From contig JAPOIJ010000004.1 in assembly GCA_029979005.1 (NCBI GenBank), forward strand, positions 1 through 64,000: 64,000 nt of DNA, written 5' to 3'. Within the stretch, counting starts at the first letter, position 1. Every line of letters begins with the position of its first letter. Shown here piece after piece: positions 23,665-33,627 of this stretch. This DNA comes from Planctomycetota bacterium (lineage in GTDB: Bacteria > Planctomycetota > Planctomycetia > Pirellulales > Pirellulaceae). A model generated the notes under the pieces. That model did no database searches. It was not told the DNA's origin and worked only from the letters and a program-made list of their open reading frames with translations. Both the position numbers and the translations under genes were made by a program.

Positions 23665-24603
23665 ATGTCAGTCTATTTGCAAAACCTGACGGTTCGACTG
23701 GCTCAGGGCGTTGGTAAACTCTCACCAGAGACCCGGGAACTCCATAAAAATTACTTTCTCGCCGCGCAACAACCCGATGGTGGGTTTGCTGGCAGGGAAG
23801 GGGGAAGCGATCTTTATTACACAACATTTGCAATGCGAGGCCTTTCAATTCTCGGCGAACTCTACGGGGACGTTGCGGATCGCATCGAAGCCTATCTCAA
23901 ACCGCAGCTTTCATCTCGCCAAACAATCGTCGACTTTTTCTCACTTTTTTACGCCGCTAATCTTCTAAAAGTCTCATCAGGCAAAGATATTTTCAGCGAC
24001 GCAGACCCAAGCTGGCGGACCCAAGTGGCGACCTTTCTTGAAACTCTGCGACGCGATGATGGAGGCTACGCAAAAGCTCCCGAAGGGAACGCGGGAAGTA
24101 CCTACCACACCTTTCTCGTCCTATTGGTATTGCAACTAATCGAGTGCCCGATCCCTAACCCAGAAAAGGCCATTGAATTCCTCGATTCTAGACGTGACGC
24201 CGAAGGTGGTTGGCACGAGATTCGAGTCAGCAAACGCCCGGGAACCAATCCAACCGCAGCAGCCGTTGCCAGCCTGCTCATCCTCGATGCAATCGACGAA
24301 TCCAAAGATCCTGAATTGGTTGCGACCACTCTCGATTTTCTGGTTGAGATGCAAACTGACGAGGGGGGATTACGTGCGAATACCCGGATTCCAATCGCGG
24401 ATCTTCTGAGCTCTTTTACGGGAGCTCTAACTTTGATTGACCTCGATGCGTTTGAGGAAATAGACATTGCCTCATATCGCCGATTCGTGGAATCAATGCA
24501 ACGGCCCGAAGGCGGTTTTCAGGCGGCAGCCTGGGACACGGCTCACGATGTCGAATACTCATTTTACGGCTTGGGGTGTATGGCTCTTCTTGAGAACCAT
24601 TAG
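23665..24603 (+). CDS. Prenyltransferase/squalene-oxidase-repeat protein
   Basis: The 312-residue protein is an alpha/alpha toroid with five or six repeats of the GGF/GGW type: QPDGGFAGREGGSDLYYTTFAMRGL, RRDDGGYAKAPEGNAGSTYHTFLVL, DAEGGWHEIRVSKRPGTNPTAAAVASL, TDEGGLRANTRIP and RPEGGFQAAAWDTAHDVEYSFYGL. The arrangement is closest to protein prenyltransferase beta subunits. The candidate zinc ligands of such subunits are not all evident, and no alpha subunit lies next to it, so substrate and activity are open. It is upstream of the ABC exporter genes and probably co-directional with them. Confidence 0.8.
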   Translation: MSVYLQNLTVRLAQGVGKLSPETRELHKNYFLAAQQPDGGFAGREGGSDLYYTTFAMRGLSILGELYGDVADRIEAYLKPQLSSRQTIVDFFSLFYAANLLKVSSGKDIFSDADPSWRTQVATFLETLRRDDGGYAKAPEGNAGSTYHTFLVLLVLQLIECPIPNPEKAIEFLDSRRDAEGGWHEIRVSKRPGTNPTAAAVASLLILDAIDESKDPELVATTLDFLVEMQTDEGGLRANTRIPIADLLSSFTGALTLIDLDAFEEIDIASYRRFVESMQRPEGGFQAAAWDTAHDVEYSFYGLGCMALLENH

Positions 24604-24765
24604 AATTTAGGGAACTGCAACTTCTGTTTAGTTGACAAACTTCTACGACCATGGGCTCAACGAAATCAACCGTACAACCTTTCTTTGACAGGTGATCCTC
24701 AGGACGCAGTGGAACGCTAAGACCAATAATCAAAAACCGGTAAACCCATTCAATGGAGGGCATCC

Positions 24766-25440
24766 ATGCCCGATTTTGTTGCCAACGCAGTGACCAAAGA
24801 ATTCGAAACCCCAACGGGACCTCTAAGAATCCTCGACGGAATTTCCGCCGAACTTGATCGGGGGCAAAACATGGCGGTCATTGGTGATAGCGGGAGCGGC
24901 AAAAGTACGTTCCTGCATATCGCCGGCACACTTGATTCGCCAAGCTCTGGCATCGTTAGTCTAATCGGAAGCAATCTTACTGAACTCGATGAGAATCAAC
25001 TTGCCCGGTTTCGGAATGAAAACATTGGATTCATCTTCCAGGAACACCACTTGCTTCCACAATTGACTGCCCTCGAGAACGTTCTCCTACCGATGGTCGC
25101 CACAGGCGCAACGGATCAAAAATCAATTCAACGCGGAAAAGATCTGCTTGATTCGGTCGGTCTATCCGATCGGATCGATCACCGACCTGCGGCCATGTCC
25201 GGCGGTGAGCGTCAACGAGTTGCCGTGGCCCGGGCACTAATTCAAGAACCTATTTTATTACTAGCCGATGAACCGACTGGCAGCCTTGATCAAGCGAACG
25301 CCGAAAAAACAGGCCAACTCTTGCTCGAACTCCAAGACCAACACAACATGATTCTTATTTGTGTTACTCACTCCTCAAAACTAGCGTCTATTTTCCAAAA
25401 TCAAACGCGACTGATCAACGGGAGGTTTGAAACCGTATGA
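24766..25440 (+). CDS. ABC transporter ATP-binding protein, LolD/MacB type
   Basis: The 224-residue ATPase has Walker A GDSGSGKST, Q-loop IFQEHHLLPQLTALENVLLP, signature MSGGERQRVAVARAL, Walker B ILLLADEPTGSLD and H-loop CVTHS. The spacing and FQ..LL-LT--ENV block place it in the LolD/MacB/FtsE group, which powers lipoprotein or peptide movement without substrate passing through the membrane. GGAGG lies 6 nt before the ATG. Its stop overlaps the permease start by 4 nt. Confidence 0.95.
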   Translation: MPDFVANAVTKEFETPTGPLRILDGISAELDRGQNMAVIGDSGSGKSTFLHIAGTLDSPSSGIVSLIGSNLTELDENQLARFRNENIGFIFQEHHLLPQLTALENVLLPMVATGATDQKSIQRGKDLLDSVGLSDRIDHRPAAMSGGERQRVAVARALIQEPILLLADEPTGSLDQANAEKTGQLLLELQDQHNMILICVTHSSKLASIFQNQTRLINGRFETV

Positions 25441-28400
25441 ATCGTTGGCAAATCGCAACCAAGAGCCTGTTCTTCTTTCGTCGTAACAATCTGGCAATTG
25501 CACTGGGGGTCGCTGCCGCAACAGCAGTTCTCACCGGTGCTCTCATTGTTGGCGATAGTATGCGGCACAGCCTGCGTGAGCTTACCCTCGAACGCTTAGG
25601 CAAGATCGACGAGATGATACTATCCGATGGCTTCTTCGATCAATCGCTTGCTGAAACGTTGAGTCAGACCACTGCGTTTAAACAAACTTACACACAGGCA
25701 AGTCCCGCGATCTTTTTTCCCGGTGGAACCGTACAAAACGCGACCAACTCCCAACACCGAGCAGGCCAAGTTACCGTGCTCGGAATCACGCCCGAGTTTT
25801 GGCAGTTTGAACAGGACGGCGAAATCGCCCCAAAAAAACTTGATGAAAATAGCATCATCATCAATCAAGCGGTAGCAGACGACCTCCAAATTAGTAATTC
25901 CGATGTTGATTCGGGTAATGCCAAAATCACCATCCGGATTCCCAAACGAAACCAACTTCCAGCAGACAGCGCTCTCGGTAAAAAGAATGATTTGATCGAG
26001 AGCATCGTCGATTTGGAAGTTATCCAAATTATTCCAATGTCAGGACTTGGTCGGTTTGGGATGTTCCCCTCCCAGGCCGACCCCTACAACGTATTTGTAT
26101 CAATTCAATTGCTGCAGGATTCGCTTTCTCGCTCTGTTCTCCGGCATAAATCAGATCCCGCTCAAGCAAACCTTATTCTGATTAGTGGAAAAGAAAACAC
26201 GCTACCCACTGAAATTGAATCGAAGCAACTCCGACAGGCCCTTCGGCCTTCGCTCGAAGACTATGGCTTATCTCTTAAACGTGTGACTCAGGCTTCTCCA
26301 GGAGAAGAAAATGATGAGACTGTATTCGATTATTGGAGCCTATCATCTGACCGTCTCGTCCTGAGTGAAGAAGTGGCAAAATCTACTGTTGCAGCGTTTC
26401 CAACCGCGATGCCCATTTTCACCTACCTCGCCAACGATATCCGAAAATCTGAAGCAGATTCTGGAATTCCATTCTCAATGGTGGCGGCCGTTGATTTCGA
26501 CAGCACCTTCGAACCAATATCGGCGCTCACTGGAGACCCTATCTCTCCAATTAAGGCTAATGAAATCGTCTTAAATCAGTGGGCAGCGGATGATCTTGAG
26601 GCGACCAAAGGCGACTCGGTTGTCGTTACTTTCTTCGAGCCCGAAACAACTCACGGAACTCAAACAGAAGAATCGGTGGAGCTTACCGTCGTCGACATTG
26701 CAGAACTAACCGAACCAGATAGAGCATTTCGAGTCTCTCGTCGCGGCCAGGTCAGTCCTGCAGAATTCAAACAACGCCCGACCCTTGCCAACGATCCCAA
26801 CTTGACTCCCGAAGTCCCCGGAGTAACTGATGCGCGATCAATCGAAAACTGGGATCTCCCCTTCGATACAGCTGGCAAAATCAGGCCTCAGGATGACGAC
26901 TACTGGGGCAACCACAGAACAACACCCAAGGCGTTTGTTTCACTCGCAAGAGGGCAAGAACTCTGGGATAGTCGGTTTGGAAACATCACGAGTTTTCGCA
27001 TTCCAATTACCGCCGGATCCAAACAGGAAGTCTCAGAGCACCTGCAAACTCAATTTATCGAGGACGATGCAGAACTAGGGCTTCATTTAGTCCAAATTAA
27101 ACGGCATGGAATTGATGCCTCCTCGGGTTCGACGCCGTTTGACTTCTTGTTCCTTGCATTAAGTATGTTCGTAATTGGCGCGGCCTTAATTTTGGTGTCC
27201 TTACTATTCCGTCTCGGATTACAACAACGTGCCAGTGAACTTGGCTTGTTGAAGGCAATCGGATTCCCACATCACCAGATTCGCCGAATTTGTCTTTACG
27301 AAATGGCATCCGTCTCCTGCCTTGGAGCCATCATCGGTATATCGCTGGGAATGGGATATGCATGGCTCATGATCTTTGGCCTAAAAACATGGTGGGTGGG
27401 CGCAATAGCCCGACCGTTTCTGACCATTCACATTTCGCCATTGAGCCTCGGCATCGGTTTTTTGAGTGGCTTAATCATCTGCGTTCTAACAATTGCGTGG
27501 GCTCTGCGAAGAACTCGTAATCAACCTGTTCATTCTCTTATCAGTGGTCAACTAGAATCACCAGCAAATCAAATTTCCAAGACTCGTAAATCAAGCTTTA
27601 AAATCATTGGGCTACTCGTATTCACCGCGATTGGTCTTACCGCCGCCGCGACACAACTGGCAGGAGAAGCGCAGGCTGGAGCTTTTTTAGGCGCAGGGTT
27701 TTTAATCCTTGCCTCCCTTCTGATGTCGGTCTATCGAACCTTTAGAAAATCCGAACAAGGTCATTCTTCCGGGCGATTAGACCTCTCTCGCTTGGCAATC
27801 ATGAGCTTCCAAAGAAATCCTCTTCGCAGCACGCTAACGATTGGATTAGTCGCGGTTGCTTGTTTTTTAATTGCCGCGGTGAGTTCATTCCGCTTAACAC
27901 CCTCGGAACGTGGTACCGCTGGATTCGAATGGGTCGCCCAAAGTAGCCAGCCTATCTATTACGATTTAAACACCGCGGAAGGGCAGGCACTGGCACTCGG
28001 AGCCGAAAACAAACTCCAAAAGGGAACTGAGATTTCTGCGTTGAGACTCAAACCGGGTGAGGACGCAAGCTGCAACAATTTATACCAATCAACGCAGCCC
28101 CGCATCCTCGGAGTAAACCCGCAGTTCATTCAAGAGTTTGACAAGGCCGAAGCAGGTCGTTTTGCATGGAGCGCATCGCTTGCCTCAACAGAACTGGAAA
28201 AGGAAAACCCGTGGCGGCTACTTGAATCCCCGCACCCCCATTTAGGGACCGAAGAAGATCCGATCCCAGTCGTAATTGATAAAAACACAGCTAACTACAG
28301 TTTGAAGATCTATATCCTTAATACCGTCAAGCAAATTAAATATGATTCCGGAGAGTCAATTTACATTCGGGTGGTAGGCTTTTTGGAAAATACACTTCTC

Positions 28401-28985
28401 CAAGGTAGTCTCATTATTTCGGAACAAGATTTTGAGAAAGCGTTTCCGACGATTGGCGGTTACCAGTATTTTTTAATACGCGAATCCGTAACTGCTGGGC
28501 AGTCGGGGGAATCAGACATTGCCTTATTGGAAGAAAGGCTCAGTGACCAGGGATTTGACGCTCGCTCCGCCGAGGTTCTACTGAGCAACTTCATGTCGGT
28601 TCAAAACACTTACATCAGTACTTTTCAAACACTGGGGGCACTTGGTTTATTGCTGGGAACTTTCGGCCTTGCCGCTGTTCAAATTCGCAGTGTTTTGGAA
28701 CGCAAAAAAGAGCTCGGACTAATGCGAGCTGTTGGATTCCGACGCAGTACCTTGGCTAAGATGATTGTCTTGGAAAACGCCTGGCTTTTGATGATTGGAC
28801 TAAGCATTGGTATTTTTTCAGCCCTATTTACGACCATTCCCCACTGGCTCGTAGGAACGGCAACCGCCCCTTGGCTTGAACTGAGCCTGATGTTCAGTCT
28901 GATCATTGCCGTTGGTTTACTTGTCGGTTTTTATGCGTCCCGGATTATCTCGAAAACACCCCTGCTCGAATCTTTACGAACCTAG
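25437..28985 (+). CDS. ABC transporter permease with two FtsX-type domains
   Basis: The 1182-residue protein has one N-terminal TM (about 17-38) and a large extracytoplasmic domain (about 40-560). A first FtsX three/four-TM bundle follows (about 567-690; LGLLKAIGFPHHQIRRICLYE), with TMs near 715-765 and 785-805. A second extracytoplasmic domain (about 810-1060) and a second FtsX bundle end the protein (about 1065-1175; LGLMRAVGFRRSTLAKMIVLE). It carries both FtsX halves in one chain, so it could act with a dimer of the preceding LolD-like ATPase. Such systems move lipoproteins or peptides or transmit force. The ATG overlaps the ATPase stop by 4 nt. Confidence 0.93.
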   Translation: MNRWQIATKSLFFFRRNNLAIALGVAAATAVLTGALIVGDSMRHSLRELTLERLGKIDEMILSDGFFDQSLAETLSQTTAFKQTYTQASPAIFFPGGTVQNATNSQHRAGQVTVLGITPEFWQFEQDGEIAPKKLDENSIIINQAVADDLQISNSDVDSGNAKITIRIPKRNQLPADSALGKKNDLIESIVDLEVIQIIPMSGLGRFGMFPSQADPYNVFVSIQLLQDSLSRSVLRHKSDPAQANLILISGKENTLPTEIESKQLRQALRPSLEDYGLSLKRVTQASPGEENDETVFDYWSLSSDRLVLSEEVAKSTVAAFPTAMPIFTYLANDIRKSEADSGIPFSMVAAVDFDSTFEPISALTGDPISPIKANEIVLNQWAADDLEATKGDSVVVTFFEPETTHGTQTEESVELTVVDIAELTEPDRAFRVSRRGQVSPAEFKQRPTLANDPNLTPEVPGVTDARSIENWDLPFDTAGKIRPQDDDYWGNHRTTPKAFVSLARGQELWDSRFGNITSFRIPITAGSKQEVSEHLQTQFIEDDAELGLHLVQIKRHGIDASSGSTPFDFLFLALSMFVIGAALILVSLLFRLGLQQRASELGLLKAIGFPHHQIRRICLYEMASVSCLGAIIGISLGMGYAWLMIFGLKTWWVGAIARPFLTIHISPLSLGIGFLSGLIICVLTIAWALRRTRNQPVHSLISGQLESPANQISKTRKSSFKIIGLLVFTAIGLTAAATQLAGEAQAGAFLGAGFLILASLLMSVYRTFRKSEQGHSSGRLDLSRLAIMSFQRNPLRSTLTIGLVAVACFLIAAVSSFRLTPSERGTAGFEWVAQSSQPIYYDLNTAEGQALALGAENKLQKGTEISALRLKPGEDASCNNLYQSTQPRILGVNPQFIQEFDKAEAGRFAWSASLASTELEKENPWRLLESPHPHLGTEEDPIPVVIDKNTANYSLKIYILNTVKQIKYDSGESIYIRVVGFLENTLLQGSLIISEQDFEKAFPTIGGYQYFLIRESVTAGQSGESDIALLEERLSDQGFDARSAEVLLSNFMSVQNTYISTFQTLGALGLLLGTFGLAAVQIRSVLERKKELGLMRAVGFRRSTLAKMIVLENAWLLMIGLSIGIFSALFTTIPHWLVGTATAPWLELSLMFSLIIAVGLLVGFYASRIISKTPLLESLRT

Positions 28986-29040
28986 GGGTGATTTTTTCTC
29001 CACGTTTGGTTTCAAAATCAACCGGGAACCAAGTTAGGAC

Positions 29041-29070
29041 TTGTCGATAAGGCTTGATTTTGTTTACAAT
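29041..29070 (+). promoter_or_regulatory. Candidate promoter of tRNA-Leu
   Basis: TTGTCG (29041-29046) and TACAAT (29065-29070) are separated by 18 bp, 22 bp before the tRNA 5' end. Confidence 0.5.
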
Positions 29071-29092
29071 TTCGAGCCTGCTAATTGAGTAT

Positions 29093-29176
29093 GCCGGTGT
29101 GGCGGAATTGGCAGACGCGATGGATTCAAAATCCATTGGGGGCAACCCCGTGGAGGTTCAAGTCCTCTCACCGGTA
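29093..29176 (+). tRNA. tRNA-Leu, anticodon CAA
   Basis: The 84-nt gene folds as a class II tRNA. The acceptor is GCCGGTG / CACCGGT with a G-T first pair, and the discriminator is A. The anticodon arm is ATGGA-TTCAAAA-TCCAT, giving anticodon CAA, which reads UUG. The variable arm is TGGGGGCAACCCCG. The T-arm GAGGTTCAAGTCCTC is intact. CCA is not encoded. Confidence 0.97.
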
Positions 29177-29180
29177 CTGA

Positions 29181-29216
29181 AAAGCCAGCGACCTCTGTGG
29201 GTTGCTGGCTTTTTTA
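29181..29216 (+). terminator. Rho-independent terminator after tRNA-Leu
   Basis: A 9-bp stem AAAGCCAGC / GCTGGCTTT, extended inside by CC/GG pairing, is followed by T-rich sequence. It begins 5 nt after the tRNA. Confidence 0.9.
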
Positions 29217-29673
29217 TTTATTTCTCAAAAAATGCCTATCTATTGATTTTTTGACTAACAAATCAGACCAGTTCAGCGTCTCTCAAACAGTGAAACGATT
29301 CATTGCCAAGAACTGTTGACTGGAAAGTAAAATGTTTCTGCGATCGCGGCAACAACTCCCCACAAGTATTGATTTCATGCCCCACGGTCACTCGCGAATG
29401 CGCCCGGCCGATTGGAATGACATGGATTCGACCGACAAAGACCATTTTTGGGGATTCTGTGAAAAGAATGCGCTTCGAATTGACCAAGCTGAAATTTCCC
29501 GCATTGACGAATCACTCCAGAAAGGACAAAAAGTCTGCCTTCGCTTTCAGCATAATTTTTCCCCCACTAAAAGACCTTGCTCCCATACGGCGAATTAGTA
29601 CTTCTGCTACGATTACGCTCATCTGCAGTGAATACGGTTTGACCAAAGCGAAAACTCCACTTCCCAGCCTCAG
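29217..29673. other. Intergenic region without a supported gene
   Basis: About 450 bp between the tRNA terminator and the converging symporter gene. Overlapping small ORFs occur on both strands (29303..29755, 29332..29598, 29263..29487 minus), none with a signal peptide, ribosome-binding site or recognisable domain. A decayed gene is possible, but I cannot show it. Confidence 0.5.
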
Positions 29674-31872
29674 TTATTCCTTCCAGCCCAACACATCTCG
29701 CAGGATGCACCAACGCGGCGTTGGCAAAGAGCTATCGATTCCAAGAATCCAGTAATCGTACAATCGCTTGTAGGTTCCATCCGCTTTCTTTAACGCCAGC
29801 CAGTTTTGCAAAAACTTCTCAAATGCAAAATCGCTCGCCGTCAAATAATAAATCGGAATCTGGACTTCACCTTGAAGCGGATTGGTAACCGCAAAATGCG
29901 GTCTCATCATTGTCCAAGCTGAACCGGACTCTGCACTAATCACAAGGCCACCGACTTCCGCATAGCGACCGTCAAAATATTCACTGGCCGAATTTAACTG
30001 GACGATCTCAAACTCAGTCGGAACCAAGCGTTCTACCCGGTCCGCAAAAAAACTATCTTCGATTACGGCTAATTTTAAATCTGGAATCTTTAAGATGGCC
30101 TCTTTCGAGCGGAATTCGCTTTTTCTGTGATCAGGCACGACGACGGCAAGAGTGACATCCATATACGGCAGGCTGGCCGGCATTTTAATCGCTTGCTCAA
30201 TCGTTCCCTCAAGGGCAGACATCGCAATGTCGATTTTACCGGTGTCTAGCTGCAACTGTAATTCACCCTTCTTTATCGGGACAAATTCGAGATTAACCTT
30301 GAGATCGTCGGCGAGGTAATGAGCCATGTCGATATCGAAACCGACGAGCGAACCGTCGGCATTAGCATAAGCGAATGGCATCTTCCCCGGCTCAAAACCA
30401 ATGCGCAATGAACCGCGTGCCTGGATAATTTCCAATCGACGCTTTCCAATCGAATCGATATCCGTCACCCCACTCGCAACCGCAGTGATCTGCGAACTGA
30501 CACCTGAATCTACCCTGTCATTGAAAAAGACGAGTTGCCGTTCCGACACCAAGTCCCCGCGAGAATAATGTTCTTTAAAACTCACATCGAGATAGCTTCT
30601 AATAAGAACTGCATTCAACGTCAGTAAAAGGCAAGAAACCACCGTCGCCATTACCAGCTTGCGAAAATCCCAACGCACACTCCCATTAATCCAGCAACCA
30701 ACAATCACGGTGAACGCAACCAGATGAGTTGCTTTCATCAGATCACCAAATCTCGCGGCAATCACCCCCGATGCCAAAAATAAATTAAAAATATCACTTG
30801 GGAGTTCTGCCACATCCAGCAGTAAGGGAATTGTGATCACCGGCTTGCCAAATGAGCCAAGTAGACCAACTCCGGCAAGCATTGGATAACGATCCAGATC
30901 AATCGAACTTCCGTAAAACCAGGCGGCAAATGGAATAAAAACCAATCCTAAGATGCGGCCGACATCTGGGAATGGATAAGCCAAAGGGACGAGATATTCG
31001 GGTTGCGAGCTCGAAAGGGCATCCAAGGTATCCGATCGGCTGTCTTGCAGTTTCTTCACCGCTTCGACAATCATCGGCAACACTACAAACGAGTTTCCAA
31101 TGACGAATGCGGCAATCAGCGGATCCCGCAATGCAGTTATCAACTCACCAAACCGATAAGGCGTAACTGCCGCAATCAAAAGAGGAAGAACTACAAAACA
31201 GAGAACAACCGAAGCTCCCGCGTAAGTGAAAATATAACCTTGTATTAAACTAAGTTGGTCCAAGTTGATAGTGCCAGCGGTATAAGCAACGATTGCAAAC
31301 ATTCCGACAGGCGTCATCCTTACCACCAACTTGTTTAGCCTCCCTAAAGCATCAACGGCAACGTCCAATGGATCCAATAACAGAGACTTATTTGGTAACG
31401 CCATGATCGCCACCCCAAGCCCTAGAGAAAAAACAACCACGGCAGGAATTGCGTTGTTAGCAAGCGAACTGAATGGGTTTGAGGGAATAAACAACTCAAG
31501 CCAGTCCTGGGAAGGCGGCGCTTCATTAAAACTACTACTATAAAACGACCCTGTTTCCCACATTGGAAATGCTTGAACCGAAATGGCCAGTGCAATGAGA
31601 CTAACCATCCATAACGCACACAGCACGGCCGACGAAATACGTAATAACTTCCACCCCGTTTCAGCAGATAAGCGGCCGACATTTACAATCAATGAGGCGG
31701 CGACGAAAGGCAATACTGCCATCTGCAACAATCCAACAAATGCATCCCCCACCCATTTAATCCACTCAATAGATTCCCCAAAAAACAATCCGCAAATTAA
31801 ACCAAGCAACAATGAAATCACAATCTTTGTTGTGAACCCCACCGATCCACGCTGCTTCGCATTCTCAATCAT
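29674..31872 (-). CDS. SDF-family symporter fused to a periplasmic solute-binding domain
   Basis: The protein (about 732 residues) joins two transport modules. The first 420 residues are a dicarboxylate/amino-acid:cation symporter (SDF/GltP fold): GLLQMAVLPFVAASLIVNVG, NPFSSLANNAIPAVVVFSLGLG, MTPVGMFAIVAYTAGT and the hairpin region SFGKPVITIPLLLD. After a last TM (about 395-420) and a linker comes a family-3 solute-binding domain (about 490-705: LRIGFEPGKMPFAYANADGSLVGFDIDMAHYLADDL, KIDIAMSALEGT, FLQNWLALKKADGTYKRLYDYWI). The receptor may feed substrate directly to the symporter. I prefer the ATG at 31872 (MIENAKQRG, with AAGG upstream) over the track start at 31938. No ABC subunits are nearby. 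Confidence 0.9.
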   Translation of the reverse strand: MIENAKQRGSVGFTTKIVISLLLGLICGLFFGESIEWIKWVGDAFVGLLQMAVLPFVAASLIVNVGRLSAETGWKLLRISSAVLCALWMVSLIALAISVQAFPMWETGSFYSSSFNEAPPSQDWLELFIPSNPFSSLANNAIPAVVVFSLGLGVAIMALPNKSLLLDPLDVAVDALGRLNKLVVRMTPVGMFAIVAYTAGTINLDQLSLIQGYIFTYAGASVVLCFVVLPLLIAAVTPYRFGELITALRDPLIAAFVIGNSFVVLPMIVEAVKKLQDSRSDTLDALSSSQPEYLVPLAYPFPDVGRILGLVFIPFAAWFYGSSIDLDRYPMLAGVGLLGSFGKPVITIPLLLDVAELPSDIFNLFLASGVIAARFGDLMKATHLVAFTVIVGCWINGSVRWDFRKLVMATVVSCLLLTLNAVLIRSYLDVSFKEHYSRGDLVSERQLVFFNDRVDSGVSSQITAVASGVTDIDSIGKRRLEIIQARGSLRIGFEPGKMPFAYANADGSLVGFDIDMAHYLADDLKVNLEFVPIKKGELQLQLDTGKIDIAMSALEGTIEQAIKMPASLPYMDVTLAVVVPDHRKSEFRSKEAILKIPDLKLAVIEDSFFADRVERLVPTEFEIVQLNSASEYFDGRYAEVGGLVISAESGSAWTMMRPHFAVTNPLQGEVQIPIYYLTASDFAFEKFLQNWLALKKADGTYKRLYDYWILGIDSSLPTPRWCILRDVLGWKE

Positions 31873-32106
31873 GAAGAATTTACCTTTTGAAAACTCATCG
31901 ACGCGGCTTGGCGATTGATTACTAACAACAATAGCCAACGTCGGCTATTCCCAAGTGTCGTCCAAGGCACAATTCCTGACAACTCTAAGTTGTTTTTTAA
32001 CCTGAAAAACCATGATTCGATTTACTCATGACACATGGACTTGAAATATTAGTTAGAATTGGGCATCCGTTCGGCAAGTTATTTTTGATATCTACGGAAC
32101 TTCTTA

Positions 32107-33627
32107 ATGCAATTCAATATCCAATCCCGTCTCGTTTTTGCTCTGATTTTCTGTGCGTTCCCTTTGGGCAAGGTCGCAATGGCTCAGCAAAATACGCCGC
32201 CTAATATTGTTTTCATTCTTGCCGACGACCTCGGCTATGGTGAACTTGGCTGCTATGGTCAAGAAAAAATCAAAACACCTAACATAGACCAATTAGCTTC
32301 CGAGGGAGCTCGATTCACACAGCATTACACAGGCGCTCCAGTTTGCGCCCCCGCACGCTGCACACTACTGACTGGCCAGAATTTGGCTCATGCCGAAATC
32401 CGAGGCAACAGAGACTCCGGTAACGGGAGGATATTCCCCGGCCAATTCCCGATCACGGACGAAATCGTAACGATTGCCGAAGTCCTCAAATCAGTTGGCT
32501 ATACCAATGGCGCTTTTGGAAAATGGGGCCTTGGCCCCTCCAATACATCGGGTTCGCCAATGAAGCAGGGCTTTGACCGCTACTACGGTTACAACTGTCA
32601 GCGAAATGCCCATAGCTATTATCCACCATTTCTCGATAGTGACGAAAAAGAAGTGAGGATAAATAATTTCCCCATTCCGGGGCACCTTAAATTACCTTCG
32701 GGTGAAGTGAGCGCGGATGACTACCGTGCAGAAAACTATGCCCCCGATCTCATTCTCGATGAAGCCGTCAAGTTTATAGAAAAAAATAAAAACAAGCCCT
32801 TCTTCCTTTATTTGCCATTCGTCGAACCTCACGTCGCCATGCAACCACCACAAGAATGGATCGATCAGTATCCGACCGAATGGGACGAGGAAAACGGTGT
32901 TTACCGTGGGCAAAATGGATATCTCCCTCACCCGCGCCCACGGGCCGGATACGCGGCCATGATTTCAGATTTAGACGAACACGTAGGAACCATTTTACAA
33001 AACCTGAAGAAATACGACCTTGATAAAAACACCATTGTTATTTTCACATCCGATAACGGGCCAACCCACGGTTCACGCGACCCTCGATTCCACGTCGGTG
33101 GTGCAGCATCCACTTTCTTTAATTCGACCGGAGGCCTTAAGGGATTCAAAGGGAGTTGTTATGAAGGTGGCATTCGAGTGCCATGCGTCGTTCGCTGGCC
33201 TGGCAACGTTAAACCTGGATCGGAGATAACTACGCCGTCCTACTTTCCCGATTGGTTCCCAACGCTCGCCAAAATTGCAGATGCCCCTGTTAAAACAAAA
33301 CAAAATCTTGACGGCATCGATCTTACTAGTGCGATGGTCGGGGGAGCCGCTCCTAAACGTGAGCAACCAATGACCTGGGAGTTCAACGGCTACGGTGGAA
33401 TCGTCGCCATCCGAGACGGGAATTGGAAAGCGGTTCGAAGAAATCTGAAAAAAGGAAAACAGCCTCTCGCCTGGGAACTTTACAACCTAGAGACGGATCC
33501 TGCTGAAACGAATGATGTAGCTAGCAAGCATCCTGAAATCGTTGCCAAAATTGAAATCGAATTTTTAGAAAACCGAACGGTAGAGCCGGATTTCCCAGTT
33601 CCGTTTCTGGACAAACTGGCGAATTAA
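32107..33627 (+). CDS. Secreted sulfatase (arylsulfatase A-like)
   Basis: The 506-residue protein has a signal peptide (MQFNIQSRLVFALIFCAFPLGKVAMA). The sulfatase N-terminal signature is complete: NIVFILADDLGYGELGCYG holds the metal-binding Asp pair, and VCAPARCTLLTGQ holds the CxPxR motif whose Cys is converted to formylglycine. Later FTSDNGPTHGSRD, KGFKGSCYEGGIRVPCVVRWPG and the C-terminal LYNLETDPAETNDVA block are typical. It probably removes sulfate from extracellular polysaccharides, as is common in marine planctomycetes. No glycosidase is adjacent, and the maturation enzyme is not in the window. Confidence 0.96.
   Translation: MQFNIQSRLVFALIFCAFPLGKVAMAQQNTPPNIVFILADDLGYGELGCYGQEKIKTPNIDQLASEGARFTQHYTGAPVCAPARCTLLTGQNLAHAEIRGNRDSGNGRIFPGQFPITDEIVTIAEVLKSVGYTNGAFGKWGLGPSNTSGSPMKQGFDRYYGYNCQRNAHSYYPPFLDSDEKEVRINNFPIPGHLKLPSGEVSADDYRAENYAPDLILDEAVKFIEKNKNKPFFLYLPFVEPHVAMQPPQEWIDQYPTEWDEENGVYRGQNGYLPHPRPRAGYAAMISDLDEHVGTILQNLKKYDLDKNTIVIFTSDNGPTHGSRDPRFHVGGAASTFFNSTGGLKGFKGSCYEGGIRVPCVVRWPGNVKPGSEITTPSYFPDWFPTLAKIADAPVKTKQNLDGIDLTSAMVGGAAPKREQPMTWEFNGYGGIVAIRDGNWKAVRRNLKKGKQPLAWELYNLETDPAETNDVASKHPEIVAKIEIEFLENRTVEPDFPVPFLDKLAN

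Noticed and set aside
29303-29755. 150-aa plus-strand ORF after tRNA-Leu
   Set aside because: It overlaps the 3' end of the SDF fusion gene antisense and has no recognisable domain; integration remnants at the tRNA (direct repeats, integrase) were looked for and not seen.
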